Assembly: GCF_022815645.1 (NCBI RefSeq)
Contig: NZ_JALGRO010000004.1
Coordinates: 127,436 to 191,435, forward strand
Direction of reading: 5' to 3'
Source of the DNA: Curtobacterium sp. VKM Ac-2922
GTDB taxonomy: Bacteria > Actinomycetota > Actinomycetes > Actinomycetales > Microbacteriaceae
Length of the DNA stretch: 64,000 bases
Shown: piece after piece, positions 46,125 to 55,590 of the stretch
How the letters are laid out: each line of letters starts with the position of its first letter
How positions within the stretch are numbered: the stretch's first letter is position 1
The notes under the pieces: generated by a model
The model's input: only the letters and a program-made list of their open reading frames with translations
Database searches by the model: none
Told to the model about the DNA's origin: nothing
Position numbers and translations under genes: made by a program

Positions 46125-46679
46125 ATGAACCCAGTCACACTCCGATCGGACACCGACCAGTACGTGCGCTACCCGCGCGAGATCGCGGCCGCGGTCACCC
46201 TCCCCGCTGCAGCCGTCGCGCTCGTCGCGCCCGGCCCGCCGACCGTCACGACCGCGACCGCCGCGGCTGTCGCCACGGCGTGCGGGGCGCTCGCCACCAG
46301 GATGGCGTTGGTTCGCGTGCTCGCCGGGCACGACGTCGTCACCGCACGGACCGTCCAGCCGTACGACGCGCTGCGCGATGCCCCACCGCAGGCACTGCGT
46401 GGCCTCGGACCGAAGCCGGACGCGGACCGCGTCCGTGTCGCGGGCGACCGGTGTGCGGCGGTGTGGCACACCTGGAAGGCCGAGGGGTCGCCTCGCGACG
46501 AACGCGTCGGGGTCGCCGGCGCACTCGCGCTCGGGGCGTGGTGCGCCTGGGCTCTCGGTTCCGCCCCACGCGCCCAGGTGCGCGCCGAGTACGCGCTCGA
46601 CGCCGTTCCGTCGGACCCGATGGCGGCACTGGTGCTGCGATCGGTCCTCGCCGGCAGCGCGCCGACCTGGGACGAGTGA
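46125..46679 (+). CDS. Hypothetical protein with two hydrophobic segments
   Basis: 184 residues. A short polar start (SDTDQYVRYPREI) precedes an Ala/Val/Thr-rich hydrophobic region (about 22-70) that could be two membrane helices, and another hydrophobic stretch lies near residues 125-140 (VAGALALGAWCAWALGSAP). The C-terminus is soluble (DPMAALVLRSVLAGSAPTWDE). No family recognised. ATG start; a 6-base palindrome (46091-46108, GATCGG and complement) lies in the 95-base gap after yaaA. Just upstream of the FHA gene and possibly cotranscribed with the signalling cluster. Confidence 0.7.
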   Translation: MNPVTLRSDTDQYVRYPREIAAAVTLPAAAVALVAPGPPTVTTATAAAVATACGALATRMALVRVLAGHDVVTARTVQPYDALRDAPPQALRGLGPKPDADRVRVAGDRCAAVWHTWKAEGSPRDERVGVAGALALGAWCAWALGSAPRAQVRAEYALDAVPSDPMAALVLRSVLAGSAPTWDE

Positions 46680-46735
46680 CGCCGTGCGCACCACATCGTC
46701 TACGCTCGTCGGAACACCGCGAGAAGGGGCAGCGC

Positions 46736-47401
46736 GTGCGCGACGACGACGACACGGTCATCCGTCGCGCGTCGCAACCCACCGTGGCCTCGACGGACCA
46801 GACCGACGACACCGTGCTGCGAGTGGCTCCCGCGGCAGCCCCGGACCCGTTGGGGGACACCGTCATCCGCCACGCCGGGGCGGTGCGACCCCCGACCGGA
46901 CGTCGGGCCGCCGGTGTGCCGGACGGCCCCCCGGTCCTCCCCGCCCAGGGCGAACCGGTGCGGGAACGCGTGCCGTCCATCCGCGTGGCCGACCGACGCT
47001 TCCGACTCGACCGACCGGTCGTGATCGGTCGGCGACCCGCGCTGCCACGGATCGTCCGCGGACCGGAACCCGTCCTGGTGACGGTGCCGTCAGCGCTCGG
47101 GCAGGTGTCGTCGTCGCACGTGCTCGTCCACGCCGAGGGCGAAGCGGTCGTCGTCCAGGACCTGCGGTCGACCAACGGCACCGTGGTCCGTCCCGCCGGC
47201 GCGCCGCCGTACCGGATGGCGGCAGGCGCGTCGATCGTCGCACTGACGGGTACGGTAGTCGAGATCGGGGACGGCATCGCCATCGAGATCCTCTCGCCGC
47301 ACCTCCGAGCGACTCCACCTGTGGACGGCTTCCCACCGCCCCGTGTGGCGCCCCCGACGCAGTTGACCGGCACGCCCCGAACCACCAGAGAGCGATCCTG
47401 A
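46736..47401 (+). CDS. FHA domain protein
   Basis: 221 residues. FHA domains bind phosphothreonine. The domain (about 85-190) shows IGRRP at its start, SSSH in VSSSHVLVHAEG, and DLRSTNGT, the phosphopeptide-contact residues. The first 50 residues are a disordered lead with three repeats of D-T-V-I/L-R (Thr7, Thr26, Thr42), likely phosphorylation sites or intramolecular FHA ligands, as in mycobacterial GarA where N-terminal Thr phosphorylation switches the protein. GTG start with AAGGGG seven bases before. Opens the phosphatase-kinase genes; the phosphatase starts 3 bases after its stop. Confidence 0.88.
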   Translation: MRDDDDTVIRRASQPTVASTDQTDDTVLRVAPAAAPDPLGDTVIRHAGAVRPPTGRRAAGVPDGPPVLPAQGEPVRERVPSIRVADRRFRLDRPVVIGRRPALPRIVRGPEPVLVTVPSALGQVSSSHVLVHAEGEAVVVQDLRSTNGTVVRPAGAPPYRMAAGASIVALTGTVVEIGDGIAIEILSPHLRATPPVDGFPPPRVAPPTQLTGTPRTTRERS

Positions 47402-47404
47402 CAC

Positions 47405-48226
47405 GTGACCGAACTCGGCCGAGCCGCCGCCGCCCACACCATCGACGTCCCCGGAGCGGGCGGCGCCACGCTCACCCTCTCGTGGGGTGCCGCGACCGAC
47501 ATCGGTCGTCGTCGTGACCACAACGAGGACAGCTACATCGTCGAAGCGCCGTTCTTCGTCGTCGCGGACGGCATGGGCGGGCACCTCGCCGGTGACCGCG
47601 CCAGTGACGCGGTCGTGCGCCGGCTCGGTGACGCAGCGGACGGGCCCTTCGGGTCGCGGCAGTCGATCCAGCACGCCCTCCTGCTCGCCACCGCCGACAT
47701 CGAACGCGCCGCGGGCGGCAACGCGATCGGCGCCGGTACGACCGTCACCGGGCTCGCGCTCGTGGCGGCCGAGGGGCAGCCGGCCGCGCTCGTCTTCAAC
47801 GTGGGCGACTCGCGCACCTACCGGGTCGAGAACGGCACGCTCCGCCGGATCACCGTCGACCACTCCGTCGTCCAGGAGATGGTGGACGCCGGCGTGCTGC
47901 GTGCCGAGGACGCCGAGGCCCACCCGGACAGCAACGTGATCACGCGGGCCGTCGGGTTCGGGGAGCCGCCGGAGCCCGACTGGTGGACGCTGCCGCTCCG
48001 GACCGGAGACCGGTACATCATCTGCTCCGACGGACTCACCAAGGAGATCGGCGACGCCGGCATCAGCCGCATCGCCGCCAAGGTCGACGACCCGCAGGAG
48101 CTCGCCGAACGCCTGGTCGGTGACGCCCTCGTCGCCGGGGGACGCGACAACGTGACCGTCGTGGTCCTGCAGGTCGAGGGAGCACCCGCCGACACCGACC
48201 TCGAGGACACGCTTCCTCGACCCTGA
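47405..48226 (+). CDS. PP2C family protein Ser/Thr phosphatase
   Basis: Cytoplasmic Mn/Mg-dependent phosphatase, 273 residues, catalytic domain only. Metal motifs are RDHNEDSY, VADGMGGHLAGD, VGDSRTYR, CSDGLTKE and GRDNVTVVVL, all present. It would reverse the neighbouring kinase. Unlike mycobacterial PstP it has no transmembrane helix or extracellular part. GTG start. It is followed by an 8-base GC hairpin and a separate -10 box for the kinase gene, so dosage of phosphatase and kinase may differ. Confidence 0.93.
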   Translation: MTELGRAAAAHTIDVPGAGGATLTLSWGAATDIGRRRDHNEDSYIVEAPFFVVADGMGGHLAGDRASDAVVRRLGDAADGPFGSRQSIQHALLLATADIERAAGGNAIGAGTTVTGLALVAAEGQPAALVFNVGDSRTYRVENGTLRRITVDHSVVQEMVDAGVLRAEDAEAHPDSNVITRAVGFGEPPEPDWWTLPLRTGDRYIICSDGLTKEIGDAGISRIAAKVDDPQELAERLVGDALVAGGRDNVTVVVLQVEGAPADTDLEDTLPRP

Positions 48227-48229
48227 CCA

Positions 48230-48260
48230 GGGCCCCCGAACTGGGGGACCCAGGGGGCCC
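48230..48260. terminator. GC hairpin between phosphatase and kinase genes
   Basis: GGGCCCCC (48230-48237) pairs with GGGGGCCC (48253-48260) across a 15-base loop just after the phosphatase stop. Probably a partial terminator. Confidence 0.5.
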
Positions 48261-48301
48261 CTCGTGCCGGTGGGCACGACGGTCCCGCCGAGCGTGGCTC
48301 G

Positions 48302-48307
48302 TAGACT
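48302..48307 (+). promoter_or_regulatory. -10 box TAGACT of the kinase operon
   Basis: TAGACT 51 bases before the kinase ATG, identical to the argS -10. The leader then holds GGAGGAAGG five to seven bases before the ATG. Confidence 0.5.
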
Positions 48308-48357
48308 GGGATGCCGCGACGAACGACTGGCCGTGCCGGCCGGGGAGGAAGGGCACC

Positions 48358-49770
48358 ATGGCGCGACGCCTGCCGTCCACGCCTCCGGTCATCGCCGGCT
48401 TCAGCCCCGTCCACGTCCTCGGGTCCGGCGGTTTCGCCGACGTGTTCCTCTACGAACAGGACATGCCCCGCCGCCAGGTCGCGGTGAAGGTGCTGCTGGA
48501 CGAGGTCGTCGACGACCGGGTCCGGCAGATGTTCCAGTCCGAGGCCAACCTGATGGCCCGGCTCAGCACGCACCCCTCGATCCTGACCGTGTTCCAGGCC
48601 AGTGTCGCGTCGGACGGTCGACCGTACCTGGTCATGGAGCTCTGCTCGTCCTCGCTCAGCGAACGGTACCGCCGCACACCCGTCCCGGTGTCCGAGGTCC
48701 TGTCGATCGGCATCCGCATCGGTTCCGCGCTCGAGACGGCGCACCGAGAGGGCGTCCTGCACCGCGACATCAAGCCGTCGAACATCCTGCTCACGGCCTA
48801 CGGCAACCCGGTGCTCTCCGACTTCGGCATCGCCGCCACCATCGGCGAGGCCGACCCCGACGAGCCCATCGGCATGTCCATCCCGTGGTCCGCACCCGAG
48901 GTCCTGATCGACGAGTCCCGCGGCACGATCCAGTCCGAGGTCTACTCGCTGGCGGCGACGGTGTTCTCGCTCGTCGCCGGTCGGTCTCCCTTCGAGGTGC
49001 CCGGCGGCAAGAACGGCGCGTCCGACCTGATGAGCCGGATCGACAAGGGCGGCGTCAAGCCCACCGGTCGGACCGACGTACCGCCGTCGCTCGAGCGCCT
49101 GCTCGCGACGGCGATGTCGCGGAAGGTCCAGCAGCGTCCGGCCACCGTGATGGAACTCGTCCGTGGGTTCCAGCAGGTGCAGGCCGAACTCGGCGTCCCG
49201 CAGACGCCCGCTGACGTCGCCGTCGAGTCGTGGGCCGTCGCGATGCCGACCCCCGACGGTGACCGCACGGTCGTGCGCGAGCTGCAGCCCCCGTCGCGGG
49301 TGGGCCGGCGGCGCCGGACCCGTCGCGCGGTGCAGGGTGGCGTCGCGGCGACCGGGTCCCGCAGCGTCGGGACCGTGCACCGCACGGGTTCGATGACGAT
49401 GAGCCGCCGACGGTCACGTCGCACCATCGTGTGGGTGTCGACGGCCGCGGCCGTGGTCGTCGCCGCCCTCGCAGTGACGACGGTCATCGCGGTGACCCGG
49501 GTGGGCACGGGCGCCATCCCGACCGTCTCCGACATCCGCGCGTCCTCCACGACGCAGTCCGTCACCTTCCGGTGGTCCGACCCGGGGATCGAGTCCGGCG
49601 ACACCTACGTGATCACCTCGAACGGCTCGTCGAGCCAGCAGTCCGGCACCTCGTTCGTGGTCTCGGGTGCCCGAGGTGACGAGGAGTGCATCTCCGTCGC
49701 CGTCAACCGCGACGGCAAGACCGGGGTGGCGAGCGCCCAACGGTGCGCCACGATCGGCAGCGGATCGTGA
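48358..49770 (+). CDS. Transmembrane Ser/Thr protein kinase
   Basis: 470 residues. Kinase domain about 10-275: Gly-loop GSGGFADVF, VAVK (Lys44), catalytic HRDIKPSN (135-142), DFG (155-157), APE (179-181). The activation loop (IAATIGEADPDEPIGMSIPWS) lacks the TxT autophosphorylation pair typical of PknB. A juxtamembrane part with DGDRTVVRE (Thr304) and many Arg precedes one transmembrane helix (about 356-380). Outside is a single domain of about 85 residues that looks like FN3 (SVTFRWSDPGIESGDTYVI) with one Cys pair. No PASTA repeats, so not a PknB orthologue. Its stop overlaps the giant surface-protein gene. Confidence 0.93.
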   Translation: MARRLPSTPPVIAGFSPVHVLGSGGFADVFLYEQDMPRRQVAVKVLLDEVVDDRVRQMFQSEANLMARLSTHPSILTVFQASVASDGRPYLVMELCSSSLSERYRRTPVPVSEVLSIGIRIGSALETAHREGVLHRDIKPSNILLTAYGNPVLSDFGIAATIGEADPDEPIGMSIPWSAPEVLIDESRGTIQSEVYSLAATVFSLVAGRSPFEVPGGKNGASDLMSRIDKGGVKPTGRTDVPPSLERLLATAMSRKVQQRPATVMELVRGFQQVQAELGVPQTPADVAVESWAVAMPTPDGDRTVVRELQPPSRVGRRRRTRRAVQGGVAATGSRSVGTVHRTGSMTMSRRRSRRTIVWVSTAAAVVVAALAVTTVIAVTRVGTGAIPTVSDIRASSTTQSVTFRWSDPGIESGDTYVITSNGSSSQQSGTSFVVSGARGDEECISVAVNRDGKTGVASAQRCATIGSGS

Positions 49771-52700
49771 TCCGCCGACTCCTCGCCCAGCACCGGTCGG
49801 CCGCGGTCACGGTGGGCGCGTCGGTGCTCGTCGCCGCGCTGGTCACCGGCGCGGCGGTCGTCTCGAGCGGCTACCACACGCAGCGCGTCGACCTCGGTGA
49901 CGGCACGGTGTGGGTGCCTTCGGCGCAGTACGGTGCCGTCGGCCGGGCGAACACCGCGGTCCTGCAGCTGAACACCGCCATCGAGGCCTCCACCGACACG
50001 TTGTCGGTCCTGCAGCGCGGCTCCACCGTCTACAGCGTCGACGAGACCAAGGGCACGATCGCCAAGGTGGACGTGGCCGATGCGACCGTCGGCGACGCGG
50101 TCACGCTGCCGTCCGGGTCACCCACTGTCTTCTTCGCCGGCAACACTGCGGTCATCGGCAACCAGGAGACCGGTGAACTGTGGACCACCCCGACCGACCG
50201 ATTCGAGGAGTTCGACGCCTCGACGAAGGCCGACCTCACGCTCGGCGCCGACGCGGTGTTCGATGCGTCGGACGACCACGTGGCGGTCTACTCACCGAAG
50301 ACGGCGACCGCGTCGCTGGTCCAGCTCGGCACGACACCGTCCGTGGTGCGCAAGTGGCCCGTGCGGATGGACCGTGCGGACGACTTCCAGGTGGCGACCG
50401 TCGGCGGGCACGTGGCGGTGCTCGACCGCACCGACGGCCGACTCGCGATCGACGGCGACACGGTCGACCTCGGTGACCGTGTGGGCAGCTCCCCGGCACT
50501 GCAGCACTCGTCCGGCTCCGGCGATGACGTCGTCGTCGCCGGTGCCGCTGGCATGGTGCGGGTGACGCCGTCGGGTTCGGTGGCTGCCACCCAGCTGGCC
50601 GTCTCCGGCCGTGCGGCGCGGCCGTACGTCGACGGGACCTGCACCTACGGCGCGTGGAGCGGTGGGCAAGCCGTCGACACCTGCGACGGCAGGGCCCTGC
50701 AGCAGCTCGACCGGGTGCCGGGCGCCGCCGCGTTGACGATCGTGCACAACGGCGACACCGTCGTCGCCAACGACCCCGCGACGGGTCGGTCGTGGGCGAT
50801 CGACCGCAGCGGTCAGCTCATCGACAACTGGTCCGACCTGATCAAGCGGGACGACGACCAGCAGCGCGAGCAGGTCTCCGACGACGACCCGCAGGTCGAG
50901 AAGGACCAGAAGCCGCCGGTGGCGGTCGACGACGACCTGGGCGCGCGTCCCGGACGCACCACGAGCCTCCCGGTCCTGCTCAACGACTACGACCCCAACG
51001 GTGACCCGATCGTGATCAGCGAGGTCGACGGCGTCGACCGTGCCGACGGCTCGGTCGCGATCGTCGACGACGGCCAGCGCCTGCAGATCGCGCTGGCCGA
51101 CAGCGCGACCGGCACCGTCTCGTTCCGGTACACCATCACGGACGGCAACGGCGGTTCGGCCAGCGCCGCCGTCCGGGTGTCGGTCCGACCGGAGTCCGAG
51201 AACTCCGCGCCGCGACAGGTCCGCGACACCAGCGCCGACGTCGTGCGCAACGGGCACGTCTCGAGCAACGTCCTGGGGGACTGGGTCGACCCCGACGGCG
51301 ACCCCGTCTACCTGAAGTCGGCCTCCGCGGCGGACGGCGACCAGGTGTCGACCACACCCGACGGGTTGCTGGACTTCCGGAACACCAGCGGCCGCACCGG
51401 CGACCGCAGCGTGCAGCTCGTGGTGAGCGACGGGCGTGCCGACGGTCGGGGTTCGCTGACCGTGCACGTCGCCGCGCAGGGCAACGTGCCCCTGCGTGCG
51501 GACGCCTTCGCCGTGCAGGGGTACGCCGGCAAGGGCTTCTCGGTCGGCCCGCTCGACCACGTGCGGGGCGGGAACGGCACCGTCACGCTCACGAGCGTGT
51601 CCTCGACCAACGGGGTCACGATCGCGCCGAGCTACGACGCCGGGACCTTCCGGGTCGACAGTTCCGCCCTCGGCGACCACCAGGTCGAGTACACCGTGAC
51701 CGACGGCACGAAGACCGCCAGTGGCGTCGTCCGCATCACGATCCTGCGTCCACCGGACGCGTCGACGGCGCCCATCACCACGCCGAAGACCGTGTTCGTC
51801 ACGACGCTGTCGACCAAGGACACCGACGTCACCGCGACCGACATCGACCCGGCCGGCGGCGTGCTGCTGGTCACCGCGCTCGACGGACCGGACCGCGCGT
51901 CGGGGGTGCAGACGAGCATCCTCGACCAGCACACGGTCCGCACCACCCTGACCGCGCCGCTCGACGGCCCGGTCACCTTCACGTACACCGAGACGAACGG
52001 ACTGGCGTCGTCGACCGGCACGGTCACGGTCGTCGAGATCCCGAAGCCGGACCGCATCCAGCCCCCGGTCGCGCAGCCGGACTCCGCCACGGTGCGCGTG
52101 GGCGACGTGGCCGACATCGACGTCCTGGCGAACGACACCCAGCCCGAGGGTGAGCCCCTGACGCTCGAGCCGAACCTGGTGCAGAACGTCCCGGGCGACG
52201 GTGGCCTGCTCTTCGTCTCCGGCGACCACCTGCGGTACCTGGCACCGACGACGCCGGGCAACTACACCGCCGTCTACCGCGTGGCCGGCCCCGACGGGCA
52301 GTCCGCCGACGCAGCGGTGTCCATCTCCGTCAGAGAGAAGGACAACGCCACGAACAACCCGCCCGTCCCGCAGACGGTCACCGCACGGGTCGTCGCCGGG
52401 CAGTCCGTCCGTGTCTCGATCCCGTTGAACGGGATCGACCCCGATGGTGACTCCGTGCAGCTGGTCGGGGTCGCGTCGAACCCGGACAAGGGCTCGGTCA
52501 GCGACGTCGGGTCCGACGCCCTCACCTACGACGCAGGCGACTACTCGGCCGGTACCGACGAGTTCACCTACACCGTCGTCGACGCACTCGGCGCCCGGGC
52601 CACCGGCACCGTCCGGGTCGGGATCGCGCCGCGGGCCGAACAGGCGTCCAACCCGGTCGCCGAAGCCGACCACGTCACGATCCGCCCCGGGGGATCCGTC

Positions 52701-55568
52701 ACGGTGCGGGTCCTGCAGAACGACTCCGATCCCGAGGGCGGACAGCTCACCGTGTCGAAGGCCGAGCCCACCGCGCAGGGTGTCCGGGCGAAGGTGCTCC
52801 GCGGGCAGGAGATCCGTGTCACCCCGCCGAAGAGCGCCACCAGCGGGGACTTCGCGGTGCTGTACACCGCGTCCAACCAGAACGGTGGTGCGAGCACGGC
52901 GTTCCTGACCGTCACCGTGGACGAGGATGCCCAACCCCTCCGGCCGGAGGTCGACGACACCACCCTCGACCTGCAGGACATCCTGCACCGCCAGAACGTC
53001 ACGGTGGACGTGCTGAAGAACGTCTTCTTCGCCGAGGGCTCGACCTCGCAGCTGACCGTCGGCGTGGTCGACGGCTACGGCGAGGACGCGCGGGCCACCA
53101 GCGACGGCAGGATCGTCGTCACGCTGACGGACGACTCGCAGGTCATCCCGTTCTCCGTCGCCCGCAAGGACCACCCCGACATCGTGTCGTACGGGTTCAT
53201 CCACGTTCCCGGCTTCGACGACGCCCTTCCGCAGGTCAACCGATCCGCGGGCGCCATCACCGTCAAGAGCGAAGCGACGGTCCGGATCCCGCTGTCCGAG
53301 TACGTCGTCACGGCGAACGGCCAGACCGCTCGCGTCACCGACACCGGTTCGGTCAAGGCGACCCACGCCAACGGAGACGCGCTGACCGCGGACCGTTCGA
53401 CGTTGGTGTTCACCTCCGCGAAGCTCTACTACGGCAACGCGTCGATCTCGTTCGAGGTCACCGACGGGTCCAGCGCGAACGGCGGCAAGGGCCGAGTCGC
53501 GACGCTCGTGCTGCCGATCAAGGTCGAACCACGATCGAACCAGCCGCCGGCGTTCACCGGTTCGTCCATCGAGCTGCAGCCGGGTGACTCGCGCACCGTC
53601 GACCTGACGCGCCTGACGGACTACCCGTACCCGAAGGACCTGCCGGAACTCAAGTACTCCGTGGTCAGCCAGCCGGCCTCGGGCACCACCGCGACGGTCT
53701 CCGGGCAGCGTCTGACGATCTCGGTCGCCGACACCGCGCAGAAGAACACCACCGCCTCGATCGGCATCGGTGTCGCCGACGCCACGAACGCCGGACGCTC
53801 CGGGGTGGTCTCGGTGGGGATCGTCGCCTCGAACCGTCCGCTCGTGCAGCCGGGTGCCGACAGCGCGGTCGCGAAGCGTGGACAGTCCACGACGATCGAC
53901 GTCCTGGCGAACGACCAGCCGACGAACCCGTTCCCGGACGAACGCCTGCGGGTCGTCGCCATCCGCGGGCTCGCCGGCGGTCTGCCGTCCGGTGTGACCA
54001 TCACGCCCAGCGCGGACAAGTCCCGACTGCAGGTCGCCGTGTCCGACTCGGCGAAACCCGTCAACACCAACCTGCAGTACCAGGTCGCCGATGCCACCAA
54101 CGACCCGGACCGGTACGTCTGGGGCGACGTCACGATCTCGGTGCAGGACGTCCCCGACGCGCCCGGAGCGCCGACGCGCACCGGTTCCTACGACGGCGGC
54201 CAGGTGACGCTCACGTGGTCCTCGCCCCAGGCGAACAACTCGGCGATCACGGGGTACCGGGTCACGGGGACCAACGGCATCGCGAAGGACTGCGGACTCG
54301 CGACGGTGTGCACGATCACCGGCCTGGACCCGAAGGCGACCTACCGGTTCACCGTCGTGGCGGTCAACGGGATCGGCCAGTCGGCCGCGTCGCAGCAGTC
54401 TGCGCCCATGAGTGCCGACTTCGTGCCCGCGCCGCCGAAGGGCATCACGGTGTCGGCGGACAAGTCGACGCCGAACCAGCTCGACGTCTCGTGGGACCCC
54501 GTCGCCACCCCGAACAACGGCACCCCGGTGTCGAACTACGTCGTGAGCATCCAGGGCCCGGGGCTGTCCACCACCAGGAACACCGGCACCGCCACGAGCA
54601 CCACGTTCCAGGGGGCGCAGAGCGCGGCGCAATACACCGTCACGGTCTCGGCGCGGAACGGTGCCGACCGCGACAACACGGTCGTGCAGTGGAACGCCGC
54701 GTCCGCCAGCGGTACCGCCGTCGGATCGCCTGCGAAGCCTGTGTTGTCCGCCACGGGCAACCCGCAAGGCGGCCGCACCGCTGTGAACCTCACCGCGTCG
54801 GAGTCCGACTGGGGCGGGGGCGGGACCTCGATGCGCATCGTGAAGTACCGAGCGGACGCCCCGATCCCACCCGGGTGCTCGACGTCGGGTTCCGAGTACG
54901 TCTGGAACGCCACCACGGCGACGGATCTGATCTCGAGCCAGTACCGCTACGTCGCACTTGCGGACAACGGGCTGTTCTGCACGTCCTCCGACGTCGCGAG
55001 CGTCCAGGGGTACCAGACGCCCGATGCTCCGACGGGCACCGCGACGGTTCCGACCGATGGTCTGCCCAAGCAGGACTACGGCATCACCCTCACCGGTTCT
55101 GGCGACGGCGACTACCTGTACTACTCCGTCAACGGAGGCCCGCGGGTCGGCTTCGACGGCTCCGCAGACCTCGGCTCCGGCGCTGGCTTCGGCGTACCGA
55201 CGAACGTCGTCCTCACGACCTGCGCGACCGCGGACGACTACTGCGCCTCGACGACGCTGCCTGGATCCACTGCGTTCACGACGCGGGCTTCGATCGCAAG
55301 TGCTGTCGAGGGCCAGGCGCCGGTCATCAACGCGCCGAACAACGGCAATGCCGAATTCGCTCCCAGCGCCTACCGCATCGTCTACTGCACGCCTGGGCTC
55401 CTCGGCATCGTCAGCTGCACGGACCAGAAGCCGGACAACGGCGGCGCGTACGGTCCATCCGATGCCGTGCCGGTCGGAGCGGTTGAGGTGCGCGTGAGCG
55501 CTACCGTCGACGGACACACCGACCCTGGGTACGCCAGTCGCGATGTCACCCCGGCAAACGGCAACTAA
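49767..55568 (+). CDS. Giant Ig-like/FN3 surface protein
   Basis: 1933 residues, one membrane helix near the N-terminus (11-33) with about ten cytoplasmic residues, the rest outside. Region 1 (about 40-370) has repeats like VYSVDETKGTIAKVDVADA, resembling a beta-propeller. Region 2 (about 382-1465) carries about ten Ig-like domains marked by V-L-x-N-D-x-D-P-x-G motifs (LPVLLNDYDPNGDPI, IDVLANDTQPEGEPL, VRVLQNDSDPEGG). Region 3 (about 1465-1700) has FN3 domains (TITGLDPKATYRFTVVAVNG). The last 230 residues have several Cys pairs and no recognised fold. No sortase motif or second anchor. GTG overlaps the kinase stop. A sensor, adhesin or wall scaffold is plausible. Confidence 0.9.
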   Translation: MIRRLLAQHRSAAVTVGASVLVAALVTGAAVVSSGYHTQRVDLGDGTVWVPSAQYGAVGRANTAVLQLNTAIEASTDTLSVLQRGSTVYSVDETKGTIAKVDVADATVGDAVTLPSGSPTVFFAGNTAVIGNQETGELWTTPTDRFEEFDASTKADLTLGADAVFDASDDHVAVYSPKTATASLVQLGTTPSVVRKWPVRMDRADDFQVATVGGHVAVLDRTDGRLAIDGDTVDLGDRVGSSPALQHSSGSGDDVVVAGAAGMVRVTPSGSVAATQLAVSGRAARPYVDGTCTYGAWSGGQAVDTCDGRALQQLDRVPGAAALTIVHNGDTVVANDPATGRSWAIDRSGQLIDNWSDLIKRDDDQQREQVSDDDPQVEKDQKPPVAVDDDLGARPGRTTSLPVLLNDYDPNGDPIVISEVDGVDRADGSVAIVDDGQRLQIALADSATGTVSFRYTITDGNGGSASAAVRVSVRPESENSAPRQVRDTSADVVRNGHVSSNVLGDWVDPDGDPVYLKSASAADGDQVSTTPDGLLDFRNTSGRTGDRSVQLVVSDGRADGRGSLTVHVAAQGNVPLRADAFAVQGYAGKGFSVGPLDHVRGGNGTVTLTSVSSTNGVTIAPSYDAGTFRVDSSALGDHQVEYTVTDGTKTASGVVRITILRPPDASTAPITTPKTVFVTTLSTKDTDVTATDIDPAGGVLLVTALDGPDRASGVQTSILDQHTVRTTLTAPLDGPVTFTYTETNGLASSTGTVTVVEIPKPDRIQPPVAQPDSATVRVGDVADIDVLANDTQPEGEPLTLEPNLVQNVPGDGGLLFVSGDHLRYLAPTTPGNYTAVYRVAGPDGQSADAAVSISVREKDNATNNPPVPQTVTARVVAGQSVRVSIPLNGIDPDGDSVQLVGVASNPDKGSVSDVGSDALTYDAGDYSAGTDEFTYTVVDALGARATGTVRVGIAPRAEQASNPVAEADHVTIRPGGSVTVRVLQNDSDPEGGQLTVSKAEPTAQGVRAKVLRGQEIRVTPPKSATSGDFAVLYTASNQNGGASTAFLTVTVDEDAQPLRPEVDDTTLDLQDILHRQNVTVDVLKNVFFAEGSTSQLTVGVVDGYGEDARATSDGRIVVTLTDDSQVIPFSVARKDHPDIVSYGFIHVPGFDDALPQVNRSAGAITVKSEATVRIPLSEYVVTANGQTARVTDTGSVKATHANGDALTADRSTLVFTSAKLYYGNASISFEVTDGSSANGGKGRVATLVLPIKVEPRSNQPPAFTGSSIELQPGDSRTVDLTRLTDYPYPKDLPELKYSVVSQPASGTTATVSGQRLTISVADTAQKNTTASIGIGVADATNAGRSGVVSVGIVASNRPLVQPGADSAVAKRGQSTTIDVLANDQPTNPFPDERLRVVAIRGLAGGLPSGVTITPSADKSRLQVAVSDSAKPVNTNLQYQVADATNDPDRYVWGDVTISVQDVPDAPGAPTRTGSYDGGQVTLTWSSPQANNSAITGYRVTGTNGIAKDCGLATVCTITGLDPKATYRFTVVAVNGIGQSAASQQSAPMSADFVPAPPKGITVSADKSTPNQLDVSWDPVATPNNGTPVSNYVVSIQGPGLSTTRNTGTATSTTFQGAQSAAQYTVTVSARNGADRDNTVVQWNAASASGTAVGSPAKPVLSATGNPQGGRTAVNLTASESDWGGGGTSMRIVKYRADAPIPPGCSTSGSEYVWNATTATDLISSQYRYVALADNGLFCTSSDVASVQGYQTPDAPTGTATVPTDGLPKQDYGITLTGSGDGDYLYYSVNGGPRVGFDGSADLGSGAGFGVPTNVVLTTCATADDYCASTTLPGSTAFTTRASIASAVEGQAPVINAPNNGNAEFAPSAYRIVYCTPGLLGIVSCTDQKPDNGGAYGPSDAVPVGAVEVRVSATVDGHTDPGYASRDVTPANGN

Positions 55569-55590
55569 CCGAACGAGGAGAACTCCCCGC

